This document shows, piece by piece, positions 1 to 6,753 of a stretch of DNA of 21,532 bases. The position numbers and the translations under genes were made by a program. The stretch covers positions 1 through 21,532 of the forward strand of contig DDJQ01000027.1 in NCBI GenBank assembly GCA_002339125.1. The letters are read 5' to 3'. Position 1 is the stretch's first letter; each line of letters begins with the position of its first letter. The notes beneath the pieces were generated by a model. That model was not told where the DNA came from. It ran no database searches and worked only from the letters and a program-made list of their open reading frames with translations. The DNA is from Alteromonadaceae bacterium UBA2620 (GTDB lineage: Bacteria > Pseudomonadota > Gammaproteobacteria > Enterobacterales > Alteromonadaceae).

Positions 1-253
1 GTTCAAAGATCAACAGCCTCTAGACTTTTGTTTAAGCTAAGCACAGTAGCCGATGGTCTTATACGTGACGCTATGAAATACCTTATTCGTATTTAGAAGT
101 CAGTGTGAACGAAGATAAGACTAACGGGTTGGTGAAGCAAAGGTGCACTCTACCCCGCCGAAGCTGGGGCAACAGCGATCTGAAACTGGATTATTATCCG
201 GTTAGTTAAGCAGCGGGACGATTTTCCATGTCGGGTCAGAAGTATCGGATTCC
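1..253. other. Non-coding stretch, no recognisable gene
   Basis: No reading frame of convincing length or composition lies here on either strand. The only structures seen are an inverted repeat AAATAC-N7-GTATTT at 76-94 and a loosely matching pair of ACTAAC/GTTAGT motifs near 121 and 205. The stretch may be the downstream flank of the lipoprotein gene, or a remnant of a mobile element or structured RNA, but nothing was recognised. Confidence 0.4.
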
Positions 254-730
254 CTATGTCTGATCCGCGTCTTCACCTTCAAGCTGCTGTTCTTTCAGCT
301 CAAGTTCTTTAACTTCCGCTTTAATTTGCGTGCGAAGCTTGTCGTGCTGCTCTCTGGTGAGCGGATAGATTTTGTTGATATAGCATCTAAACGGCAATGA
401 GTCAGGCGTGTAGATAAAGTCAGTACCTTCACTGAGAGAGTTGCCAAAACGGCGGTGCAGCAAAATACCCGGGGCAAAGGCAATTTCATTGCAGCGAGGC
501 ACCAGTTTCACCAGGTAGTGACGCATGGGAGAACTGCGAAGGATCAGATATTCATCACTGAGTTCGGCGTAGCTGTCGAGCCTGAAGGCGCTGACAGTAT
601 GGTCGCGCTCAAGGGATTCATCCGCCACAAACTGCTCCACCAGCGTTACCATCTCGCTGTTAGTTAAACGCGGTGTTGCACACCCGGCTAACATCAGTAC
701 TGCTGTCGCTAATAGCCAATATCGCTTCAT
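254..730 (-). CDS. Small outer-membrane lipoprotein, DUF6491-like
   Basis: Predicted 158-aa exported lipoprotein of unknown function. The likely start is the ATG at 728-730. Codons further upstream (to 784) would add 18 residues in front of an otherwise normal type II signal peptide. That signal runs from MKRYWLL to the lipobox LAGC, with the lipidated Cys at residue 17. The mature part has the feel of the DUF6491 family: a tyrosine-rich 'YLVKLVPRC' strand, a second Cys in 'PFRCYI' and a Glu/Gln/Asp-rich helical tail. The two mature Cys could form a disulfide. The gene stands alone, divergent from the ThrE-like exporter, and no terminator is obvious after its TAG. The lipoprotein call is firm; the family call is from memory of the domain's pattern. 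Confidence 0.75.
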   Translation of the reverse strand: MKRYWLLATAVLMLAGCATPRLTNSEMVTLVEQFVADESLERDHTVSAFRLDSYAELSDEYLILRSSPMRHYLVKLVPRCNEIAFAPGILLHRRFGNSLSEGTDFIYTPDSLPFRCYINKIYPLTREQHDKLRTQIKAEVKELELKEQQLEGEDADQT

Positions 731-966
731 AATATACCTTTTTAAAAACATTAACGTTGCCGGTTCGACAACCTGCCAGCCCAATAATTCCTTGTTTATC
801 AGTTGCCACTGAATAGCCTAGCACGCCTTGCTTAACCCAAACTGAACAATCCGTTTTAAGTATATGAGTATTACTTAGAAACCAACAGCTTATGCTGCTA
901 TTATTAACTACATTGCGGCTAACACCCGCGCGCCACAAATAAAAAGACCGGATAAAGAGACAGCCA

Positions 967-2193
967 TTGGACACCAGAGAGTTTATTCAGATACGCCGGT
1001 TTATTCTTAAGCTGGGTAAAATGCTGCACAAATACGGCACACCGGCTTTCCGCCTCGAAGCCTATTTAACCGAAGTGGCACGTTATCTGGGTGTACATGC
1101 CTCCTTTATCTCTACGCCGACGTCTTTATCAGTGGTTATCTGGAGTGATCGTCACGAAGAGGAATACAGCCATAATGCCAGGCTTGAGCCCGGTGAGCTG
1201 GATTTGAATTCGTTGTCACTTACCGACGAGCTGGCTAACTTGCTGTTGTCCGGTCAGGTAACGCTTGAGGAGGCTGACAAGCGGTTAACCGAAATTGATG
1301 CCATGCCCAGCCCCTACGGTAAACTCATAACCGGCTGTTCTTTTGGTTTATCCACCGGCGCTTTTGGCATGCTGATGGGTGCCAGCTGGTCGGAGATTTT
1401 TTGGTCAGGCCTGTTTGGTTTTGTGGTGTATTTCTGGGTGCTGTGGTCGGAACGCTCTAAACGTGTAGCTCTGATGCTTGAGCCGGTGATTGCCTATGTG
1501 GTGGCCTTTCTGGCCTGCGTGGCGAGTCGCTTTTTTGATCCGGGTATTAATATTCCTATTATTATCCTGTCATCGGTGATTATTTTTGTGCCGGGACTGG
1601 CGCTGACCATGGGGCTTGCCGAGCTCTCCTCGCGCAATATGGTATCCGGGACAGCGCGTATTATGGACGCCATGATGCAGCTGTTTAAACTGTATTTTGG
1701 AGCCTTTTTAGGGGTGGCGACCGGTTTTAGTTTATTTGGCGAAAATACCTATGCACCGGCCGAATCCCTGCCCTACTGGTCAACCTGGCTGGCCGTGGTA
1801 TTGCTTGGCTTTGGCCTGGTGGCTATCTTTCGCACCCGGGCAAAACATATTCCCTGGGCTCTGGCCGCCGCGCTAATTGGCTATAGCGCTACAGCGCTAA
1901 GCTCGGATTTCCTGCCGCAGAATGTCGGTAGCTTTGTGGGAGCATTTACACTGGGAATTTTTGCCAATGCCTTTACCCGCATTGCCAATCAGCCAGCCAC
2001 TATTGTGGCCATGCACGGCCTGATTGTGCTGGTACCGGGCTCTAAAACCTATATCGGGCTGAATTCTTTTGTATCGGGTCAGGATTTCGTGAATGCCGAT
2101 CACATCGGTCAGGACGTGTTTCTGATTTTTATGTCGCTGGTAGCCGGACTTATTTTTGCCAACGTGGTGTTTCCCACCAAAAAGGCGCTCTGA
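967..2193 (+). CDS. Threonine/serine exporter, ThrE family
   Basis: Inner-membrane protein of 408 aa with the full ThrE architecture. An N-terminal DUF1212-type part (residues ~8-250) opens with a cytosolic helix-rich segment (LKLGKMLHKYGTPAFRLE) and the PTSLSVVIW strand, followed by several membrane helices. A second ThrE_2/DUF3815-type helical domain occupies ~265-403. A 'VPG' motif occurs in both halves (residues 208-210 and 356-358), as expected for this family. The start is a TTG at 967, with AGAGA six bases upstream. It is preferred because the conserved N-terminal helix begins at once, whereas the first in-frame ATG (1021) would remove part of it. Family members export threonine, serine or small peptides by proton antiport. 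The substrate here is inferred. The gene ends 2 bp from the convergent response regulator. Confidence 0.85.
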   Translation: MDTREFIQIRRFILKLGKMLHKYGTPAFRLEAYLTEVARYLGVHASFISTPTSLSVVIWSDRHEEEYSHNARLEPGELDLNSLSLTDELANLLLSGQVTLEEADKRLTEIDAMPSPYGKLITGCSFGLSTGAFGMLMGASWSEIFWSGLFGFVVYFWVLWSERSKRVALMLEPVIAYVVAFLACVASRFFDPGINIPIIILSSVIIFVPGLALTMGLAELSSRNMVSGTARIMDAMMQLFKLYFGAFLGVATGFSLFGENTYAPAESLPYWSTWLAVVLLGFGLVAIFRTRAKHIPWALAAALIGYSATALSSDFLPQNVGSFVGAFTLGIFANAFTRIANQPATIVAMHGLIVLVPGSKTYIGLNSFVSGQDFVNADHIGQDVFLIFMSLVAGLIFANVVFPTKKAL

Positions 2194-2195
2194 GG

Positions 2196-2846
2196 CTAAC
2201 CGATAATACCCAGCTCAACAGCGCGTAGCACTGCACGGGTGCGGTCGCGGGCATCAAGCTTGGCAAGTATCGTCGAGACCTGATTTTTTACCGTGCCTTC
2301 CGATTTAAATAACGCCCCGGCGATTTCCTTATTGCTGCACCCGGATGCCATTAAACGCAGGATTTCCTTTTCCTTGGCCGACAGCGGTTCAACCGGTGCG
2401 GGGCCGTCGGGCGTGGTATTTAAGCCCTGCAGACTGTTGATCAGGGTATTGGTGATAGCCGGCTGGATCAGCGACTCGCCATTATGCACTGCCTCAATAC
2501 CGTCGACCAGGGTTTCCAGCGACACGTCTTTTAGCAGGTAGCCTTTGGCACCGGCACTGAGCGCCCCCATTAAACTCTCGTGGTCGTCAAAGGTAGTGAG
2601 CATGATAGTGGGCAGTAAGGTGCCTTCCTGCTTTAAATGATTGAGGAGTTCTATGCCGGTCATGCGTGGCATGCGAATATCCAGCAGCATCACATCCACC
2701 TTGCCGGCGTTGGCTTGCAGCCACTCGCGGGCCTCAACACCATCGTTGGCCTGCCCCACCACTTCCACTTTATCGGATAGCGAGAGCAGGCTACACAGCC
2801 CTTGCCGCAATAACTGTTGGTCGTCTACAACTAATACGCGAATCAT
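2196..2846 (-). CDS. NarL/DesR-type response regulator
   Basis: DNA-binding response regulator of 216 aa. The N-terminal receiver (1-~120) has the acidic pair D8-D9, phospho-acceptor D56 in LLDIRMP, T84 and K106. A LuxR/NarL-type helix-turn-helix occupies ~155-212, with the typical LSAKEKEILRLMASGCSNKEI recognition region shortened here to its key residues L155, E159 and N172-K173. The start codon overlaps the stop of the upstream kinase by 4 bases (2843-2846), so the two are translationally coupled and form one operon. The obvious partner is the HisKA_3 kinase. A plausible target is the shared promoter region with the divergent membrane-protein gene at 4113, where inverted repeats are present. 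The stimulus is unknown. Confidence 0.9.
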   Translation of the reverse strand: MIRVLVVDDQQLLRQGLCSLLSLSDKVEVVGQANDGVEAREWLQANAGKVDVMLLDIRMPRMTGIELLNHLKQEGTLLPTIMLTTFDDHESLMGALSAGAKGYLLKDVSLETLVDGIEAVHNGESLIQPAITNTLINSLQGLNTTPDGPAPVEPLSAKEKEILRLMASGCSNKEIAGALFKSEGTVKNQVSTILAKLDARDRTRAVLRAVELGIIG

Positions 2847-4030
2847 CCCGGCTCCGGTATCATCAACAGGGTATGAAAGCCCCGTGGGCTGGCGTTGAAC
2901 TCTGTGCTGCCGTTGAGTTCGGCAACACGCTCTTTAATACCGGTTAAACCATTACCGGGCTGAAACTCACCGGCGGTGCCGTTGTCGGTAATTTCGGTAA
3001 CCAATTGACTGGCCTTACGGCTTATCTCAATGCGTAGCTCACTGGCTTTACCGTGACGGATGCTGTTGGTTAAGCTTTCCTGCACACATCGTAGAATCGT
3101 GGTGGCCTGCAACAAACTTAGTTCACTTAAATCACCCTCACAATCAATAGTCACCGATATCTTATCCTGCAAAGGGGCGATCAGTTCGTTCAGCGCCCGC
3201 TGTAAATCCAGCGAGCCGAACTCGCGCATGTCCGACACAGCTTCCCGCACATCAGACAGTAGCAGCCTGGCAATACTTAAGCACTGGTCAATGGGCGGTC
3301 GCTGCTCGGGGGCAACAGTCCGTGAGGCTACCTGCAGATGTAACGATAGTGCAGTGAGGTGATGGCCAACCAGATCGTGAATGTCACGGGCGATACGGGT
3401 ACGCTCATCCTTACGACTGGCCTGCTGCATCAGATCCTGCAGAGCCCTTAGCTCGCGGTTTGCCTGCTCGGCCTGCTCCCGGGCTACCTCAGCCTGCTTA
3501 CGGCTTTCCATCATCATTAGTGAGAATAAATTGAAGGTCCAGAACAGGATGGCGGTTAACCACAGTCCATTGGTTTGCTCCCACATCAGGGCAAACACCA
3601 GCCAGGGTACTGCCGACCATAAAGGTGATAACCACAGCGTGCGCCGGTAAGGAATAAAGTACGGTAATTGCCCGGACCAGATAACCAGTAAAATGGCATT
3701 GAACTCAAACGGACTGGTCACGAATGTTCCCAGTACCAACAGATACTCAAGAGCCAGCAGAATAACTCTGACTGAAGTATCGTGGCGGTAGGGCTCATCG
3801 CGGGTGACAAACAGGAATGTCAGCGCAAACAGCACAAATATCGCCAGCGTCGCAAACAGGTTCACCGGCCCGAGGCGACTGGAACCACTCATCAGCCAGG
3901 CATTTGCTACTGCCACTACGGCAATGGTGATAATTGCCACCAGTAGTTCGGAGTCAATTTTAGGAAAGTATTTTTTCATAACTGCCAGTATTGGCGAATC
4001 GCCGGACAATTGGAATAGGCCAAAAGTCAT
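2843..4030 (-). CDS. DesK-like membrane sensor histidine kinase
   Basis: Sensor kinase of 395 aa in the HisKA_3/NarX-DesK class. Residues ~28-172 form about five or six transmembrane helices with no sizeable extracytoplasmic domain, suggesting it senses the membrane or something within it. A charged helical linker (~175-210) leads to the phospho-acceptor H218 in RDIHDLVGHH. The ATPase domain shows N322 (ESLTNSIRHG), D349-N350-G351 and the GNGLTGIKERV glycine loop near 359-365. The first ATG (4030) is kept because GAGA lies seven bases upstream. An internal Met at residue 18 has no clear ribosome-binding site. The gene is coupled to the NarL-type regulator by a 4-base overlap. Its first codons lie inside a 9-bp inverted repeat (4021-4050), suggesting autoregulation. 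Confidence 0.9.
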   Translation of the reverse strand: MTFGLFQLSGDSPILAVMKKYFPKIDSELLVAIITIAVVAVANAWLMSGSSRLGPVNLFATLAIFVLFALTFLFVTRDEPYRHDTSVRVILLALEYLLVLGTFVTSPFEFNAILLVIWSGQLPYFIPYRRTLWLSPLWSAVPWLVFALMWEQTNGLWLTAILFWTFNLFSLMMMESRKQAEVAREQAEQANRELRALQDLMQQASRKDERTRIARDIHDLVGHHLTALSLHLQVASRTVAPEQRPPIDQCLSIARLLLSDVREAVSDMREFGSLDLQRALNELIAPLQDKISVTIDCEGDLSELSLLQATTILRCVQESLTNSIRHGKASELRIEISRKASQLVTEITDNGTAGEFQPGNGLTGIKERVAELNGSTEFNASPRGFHTLLMIPEPG

Positions 4031-4050
4031 CTTTTATCTCGTGACTTTTG
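4021..4050. promoter_or_regulatory. Perfect 9-bp inverted repeat at the kinase start
   Basis: CAAAAGTCA (4021-4029) and TGACTTTTG (4042-4050) are exact inverted copies separated by 12 bases. The left arm overlaps the first codons of the kinase; the right arm lies in the divergent intergenic region. The spacing is about two helical turns centre to centre, which suits a dimeric regulator such as the NarL-type protein encoded by the same operon. This operator role is inference. Confidence 0.45.
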
Positions 4051-4064
4051 CCACTACGGCCAAC

Positions 4065-4084
4065 CAGACTGTAACGGTAGTCTG
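4065..4084. promoter_or_regulatory. Inverted repeat upstream of the 4113 gene
   Basis: CAGACT (4065-4070) and AGTCTG (4079-4084) are exact inverted copies with an 8-base spacer, about 30 bp before the start codon at 4113. It could be an operator or a short 5'-UTR hairpin. No clear -10/-35 pair could be fixed around it. Confidence 0.3.
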
Positions 4085-4112
4085 CTTAACACAAGGTTAA
4101 GGAGATTTCGTT

Positions 4113-4877
4113 ATGCACTATGTTCAACAAGGCTTACTGTACTTACATATATTTACCGGGGGTTTAGGGCTCCTGTTATTCTGGATCCCCATTTTTGGTC
4201 GCAAGGGCGGCTTTAACCATCGCCGGTTTGGTGTGTTCTTTCGTCGCACTATGCTGACCTCGGTGATAAGCGGGGTCATACTGGCGCTGTTCTGGATTGT
4301 CGTGCCCACCATGGGTCATCCTGAGCTGCTGGAGAACCCCAGGGCGGTCCCTTATTTTCAGCGTTTTGGGGCCTTTTTAGTGCACCTGGGCCTGGTGATG
4401 TATACCTCGGTAATGGGAGGGCAATGGGCTCTTGAAGCTAAGAATAACCGCGACTCGCTGCGCACTCCGGCTCGTGTTGCGCCAGCTGTTTTACTGGTTT
4501 TCACCAGCATTGGTTCAGGCTACATGGGGATTAGGTACGAACAAGTATTAATGATGGTGTTTGCGCCGCTCGGCCTGATGATTGCCTGGGGTCAGTTACG
4601 TTTTATTTTTGCTAAAGAAGTCGAGCCAAAAGCCTGGCTGGTAGAACATCTGTCCGGTTACATAGGTACCGGCATTGGCGCTTACACTGCCTTCTTTGCC
4701 TTTGGCGGGCGCACCTTGTTCAGTGATATTGGTGCCTGGCAGTATGCTTTTTGGATTTTGCCCGGTGTTATTGGCAATATCGCCGTGGTTTTACTGGCCC
4801 GTAAATACCGCGCCCATGATGCCGCTAAATCCAGATCTGCCCGGACGGTGCCGATGCCTGTAAAAAAGTCCTGTTAG
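4113..4877 (+). CDS. Multi-pass membrane protein, DUF2306-like
   Basis: Integral membrane protein of 254 aa with about seven predicted hydrophobic helices and a short basic, cytosolic C-terminus. The N-terminal stretch LHIFTGGLGLLLFWIPIFG is followed by KGGFNHRRFG. This, and the later EHLSGYIGTGIGAYTAF segment, resemble the conserved His-containing motifs of the DUF2306 family. The resemblance is recalled, not computed. The start is well supported by AAGGAG eight to nine bases upstream. The gene is divergent from the kinase/regulator pair with only 82 bp between them. This is the arrangement expected if it is a target of, or accessory to, that system. Function is unknown; conserved His residues could bind a metal or haem. 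Confidence 0.6.
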   Translation: MHYVQQGLLYLHIFTGGLGLLLFWIPIFGRKGGFNHRRFGVFFRRTMLTSVISGVILALFWIVVPTMGHPELLENPRAVPYFQRFGAFLVHLGLVMYTSVMGGQWALEAKNNRDSLRTPARVAPAVLLVFTSIGSGYMGIRYEQVLMMVFAPLGLMIAWGQLRFIFAKEVEPKAWLVEHLSGYIGTGIGAYTAFFAFGGRTLFSDIGAWQYAFWILPGVIGNIAVVLLARKYRAHDAAKSRSARTVPMPVKKSC

Positions 4878-4883
4878 TCCTAT

Positions 4884-4933
4884 GGTTAAAGTCTGCACGG
4901 CTGGCTTACCCGCCGTGCAGACCCAGCTTAACC
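4884..4933. terminator. Bidirectional terminator hairpin between convergent genes
   Basis: An 11-bp GC-rich stem, GTCTGCACGGC (4891-4901) with GCCGTGCAGAC (4912-4922) and a 10-base loop, is extended by the outer arms GGTTAA (4884-4889) and TTAACC (4928-4933). It fills the gap between the plus-strand membrane protein and the minus-strand permease, whose TAA starts at 4934-4936. The following U-tract is short on both strands (TTTAACC on the minus strand), so efficiency is uncertain. Confidence 0.7.
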
Positions 4934-6598
4934 TTATTTTAAAGCCGGCAGGATATGTTTACCGCTGGAGTCAGTACTCACACATAATGAGCAAATGCTG
5001 GCATTCGGCACCGCCGGTGTCGACAGCATATCAGGGCGTTCATAGTCAGTTTTGCATTCCACACAAGTCATCAATGCACCGGTAGGGTTACCGTGCTCAT
5101 CAAACATGGGAATGCTGATCCCGTCGTGACCGCGGCGCTGATAATATTTGCCCTGGGTAATGATTGCCATCAGGGGTGTCATAACTATAGCAACTACCAG
5201 AGCAACCAGTGGTGAATAGGGCTGTAACCAAGGTCCCAGCGCTCCAAAGAAGGTCGCAATCGACAGCCCGGCTGATAATGTTAACGAGACAAATCCTACC
5301 GGGTTGAACGCGTAGATCATGCCGCGACGAAATTCCGGCACTTTGGGTGACAGTTTCAGCACATATTTGTTAATGGCGATATCGGTAGCAACGGTAACAA
5401 TCCAGGCAATACCACAGTTGGCGTAAAAGCCCAGAATATTGTTAAGGAAATCAAACATGTTCATTTCCATCAGCAGCAACGCAATGGATAAATTGAACAA
5501 TACAAACACCATACGACCAGGATAATGCTTGGTCACCCGCGTGAATGAGTTAGTCCAGGCCAGTGAACCACTGTAAGCGTTAGTCACGTTGATTTTAATT
5601 TGCGAAATCACTACCAGGATCACCGCCAGGGTCATGGCCAGCCAGCCCGGCATCATTTGCTCATAAACGCCAAGAAACTGATGTACCGGCTCACTTGCCA
5701 GCTTAATGTCTTCTGGTAGCAAGGTAGCAATCAGATATACCGCAATAAAAAGTCCGGTAATTTGCTTAAGGGCGCCTAATACCACCCAGCCAGGACCCGC
5801 ACAGATCACAGATGCCCACCAGGCCTTTTTATTTTCTTCGGTCCGGGGTGGCATAAAGCGCAGATAGTCAATTTGTTCGGCGATTTGAACAATCAGTGAC
5901 AAACACACACCCGCAGCCAGCATAACACTGCTTAAGGCTACGCCTTCAATGCCGCTTTCTCCGCCGTAATTTAAAAAGGCGTCGATACTTTCAGGTTGCG
6001 TGGCAACCAGATAGATCATCGGCAGTACCATAAGGATCAGCCATAAAGGAGTTGTCCAAACCTGCAGAGTGGCGAGCGCTTTCATGCCGTATATGACCAA
6101 CGGGATCACCATCAGCGTAGAGATAGCATAGCCGAGCCAGAGTGGCACCCCTAACCCAATCTCGAGGCCCTGAGCCATAATGGACCCTTCCAGGGCAAAA
6201 AAGATAAATGTAAAACTGGCAAAGATAATATTGGTGATCACCGAACCATAGTAGCCAAAGCCACTGCCACGGGTTACCAAATCTAAATCAAGATTATACC
6301 GTGCGGCATAATAGGCCAAAGGAAAGCCGGTACAAAAAATGATGATCGCGGCAAATAAAATGCCCAGCACGGCATTACTGGTACCATAGGCAATACCGAT
6401 GTTAGCACCAATGGCAAAGTCAGCCAGGTAAGCGATACCGCCCAGTGCCGAGGTGGCAACCACCGTTGGCGTCCAGCGCCGGTAATGGCGCGGTGCAAAG
6501 CGCAGGGTGTAGTCTTCCAGTGTTTCTGAGGCCGCGGCGGGCTGATTCGACGACTCCGCGGCATCAATATTGCCTTGATGGTGTTTTATAGTTTCCAT
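4934..6598 (-). CDS. NCS1-family permease with C-terminal CxxC...CxxC motif
   Basis: Inner-membrane transporter of the nucleobase-cation-symport-1 (purine/cytosine permease) family with ~12 helices. Numbering below follows a longer reading from 6613. The ATG at 6596-6598 is the better start because GGAG lies nine bases before it, while the 6613 start has no ribosome-binding site. Family-like segments include YYAARYNLDLDLVTRG (~101-116), FASFTFIFFALEG (~131-143) and KINVTNAYSGSLAW (~340-353). After the last helix comes a cytosolic tail with C517xxC520 and C541xxC544, probably a small zinc ribbon. The same motif occurs in the neighbouring permease-kinase fusion, and the permease parts are clear paralogues. 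It is probably co-transcribed behind that kinase (155 bp apart, with a hairpin between). The substrate is unknown: urea, allantoin or another purine product, or ethanolamine would fit the neighbours. Confidence 0.85.
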   Translation of the reverse strand: METIKHHQGNIDAAESSNQPAAASETLEDYTLRFAPRHYRRWTPTVVATSALGGIAYLADFAIGANIGIAYGTSNAVLGILFAAIIIFCTGFPLAYYAARYNLDLDLVTRGSGFGYYGSVITNIIFASFTFIFFALEGSIMAQGLEIGLGVPLWLGYAISTLMVIPLVIYGMKALATLQVWTTPLWLILMVLPMIYLVATQPESIDAFLNYGGESGIEGVALSSVMLAAGVCLSLIVQIAEQIDYLRFMPPRTEENKKAWWASVICAGPGWVVLGALKQITGLFIAVYLIATLLPEDIKLASEPVHQFLGVYEQMMPGWLAMTLAVILVVISQIKINVTNAYSGSLAWTNSFTRVTKHYPGRMVFVLFNLSIALLLMEMNMFDFLNNILGFYANCGIAWIVTVATDIAINKYVLKLSPKVPEFRRGMIYAFNPVGFVSLTLSAGLSIATFFGALGPWLQPYSPLVALVVAIVMTPLMAIITQGKYYQRRGHDGISIPMFDEHGNPTGALMTCVECKTDYERPDMLSTPAVPNASICSLCVSTDSSGKHILPALK

Positions 6599-6710
6599 AA
6601 TGTCTGTCTCCATTATGATTTAACATTTTTTAAGCAGCAGGCATCCCGCCACTTAACTTAACGTTTAATCAGCTAGTAAAATAAAAATGGTTAAAAATGG
6701 TGTGCCTGTT

Positions 6711-6743
6711 CTGCCAGCGTTAGCTGGTAACGCTATCGGGCAG
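6711..6743 (-). terminator. Hairpin after the permease-kinase gene
   Basis: On the minus strand AGCGTTA pairs with TAACGCT around a 5-base loop (plus-strand 6716-6734). Outer arms CTGCC/GGCAG (6711-6715 and 6739-6743) extend it around a 4-base bulge. About 25 bases further on are two short T-runs. It may be a partial terminator or attenuator that sets the level of the downstream permease relative to the kinase. Confidence 0.35.
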
Positions 6744-6753
6744 GGGCTATTCC

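Noticed and set aside
110..225. Integron attC-like site from ACTAAC...GTTAGTTAAGC symmetry
   Set aside because: The inverse core does not match RYYYAAC and no internal paired R'/L' boxes were found. No integrase or cassette is nearby.
755..785. GGTTCGA motif resembling a tRNA T-loop
   Set aside because: The flanking bases do not form a T-stem and no acceptor, D or anticodon arms could be found around it.
660..974. 104-aa minus-strand reading frame between the lipoprotein and ThrE genes
   Set aside because: It overlaps the start of the lipoprotein gene in another frame and the TTG start of the exporter, has no ribosome-binding site and no recognisable protein pattern.
4882..5085. 67-aa plus-strand frame
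   Set aside because: It runs through the terminator hairpin and the antisense of the permease end; no ribosome-binding site.
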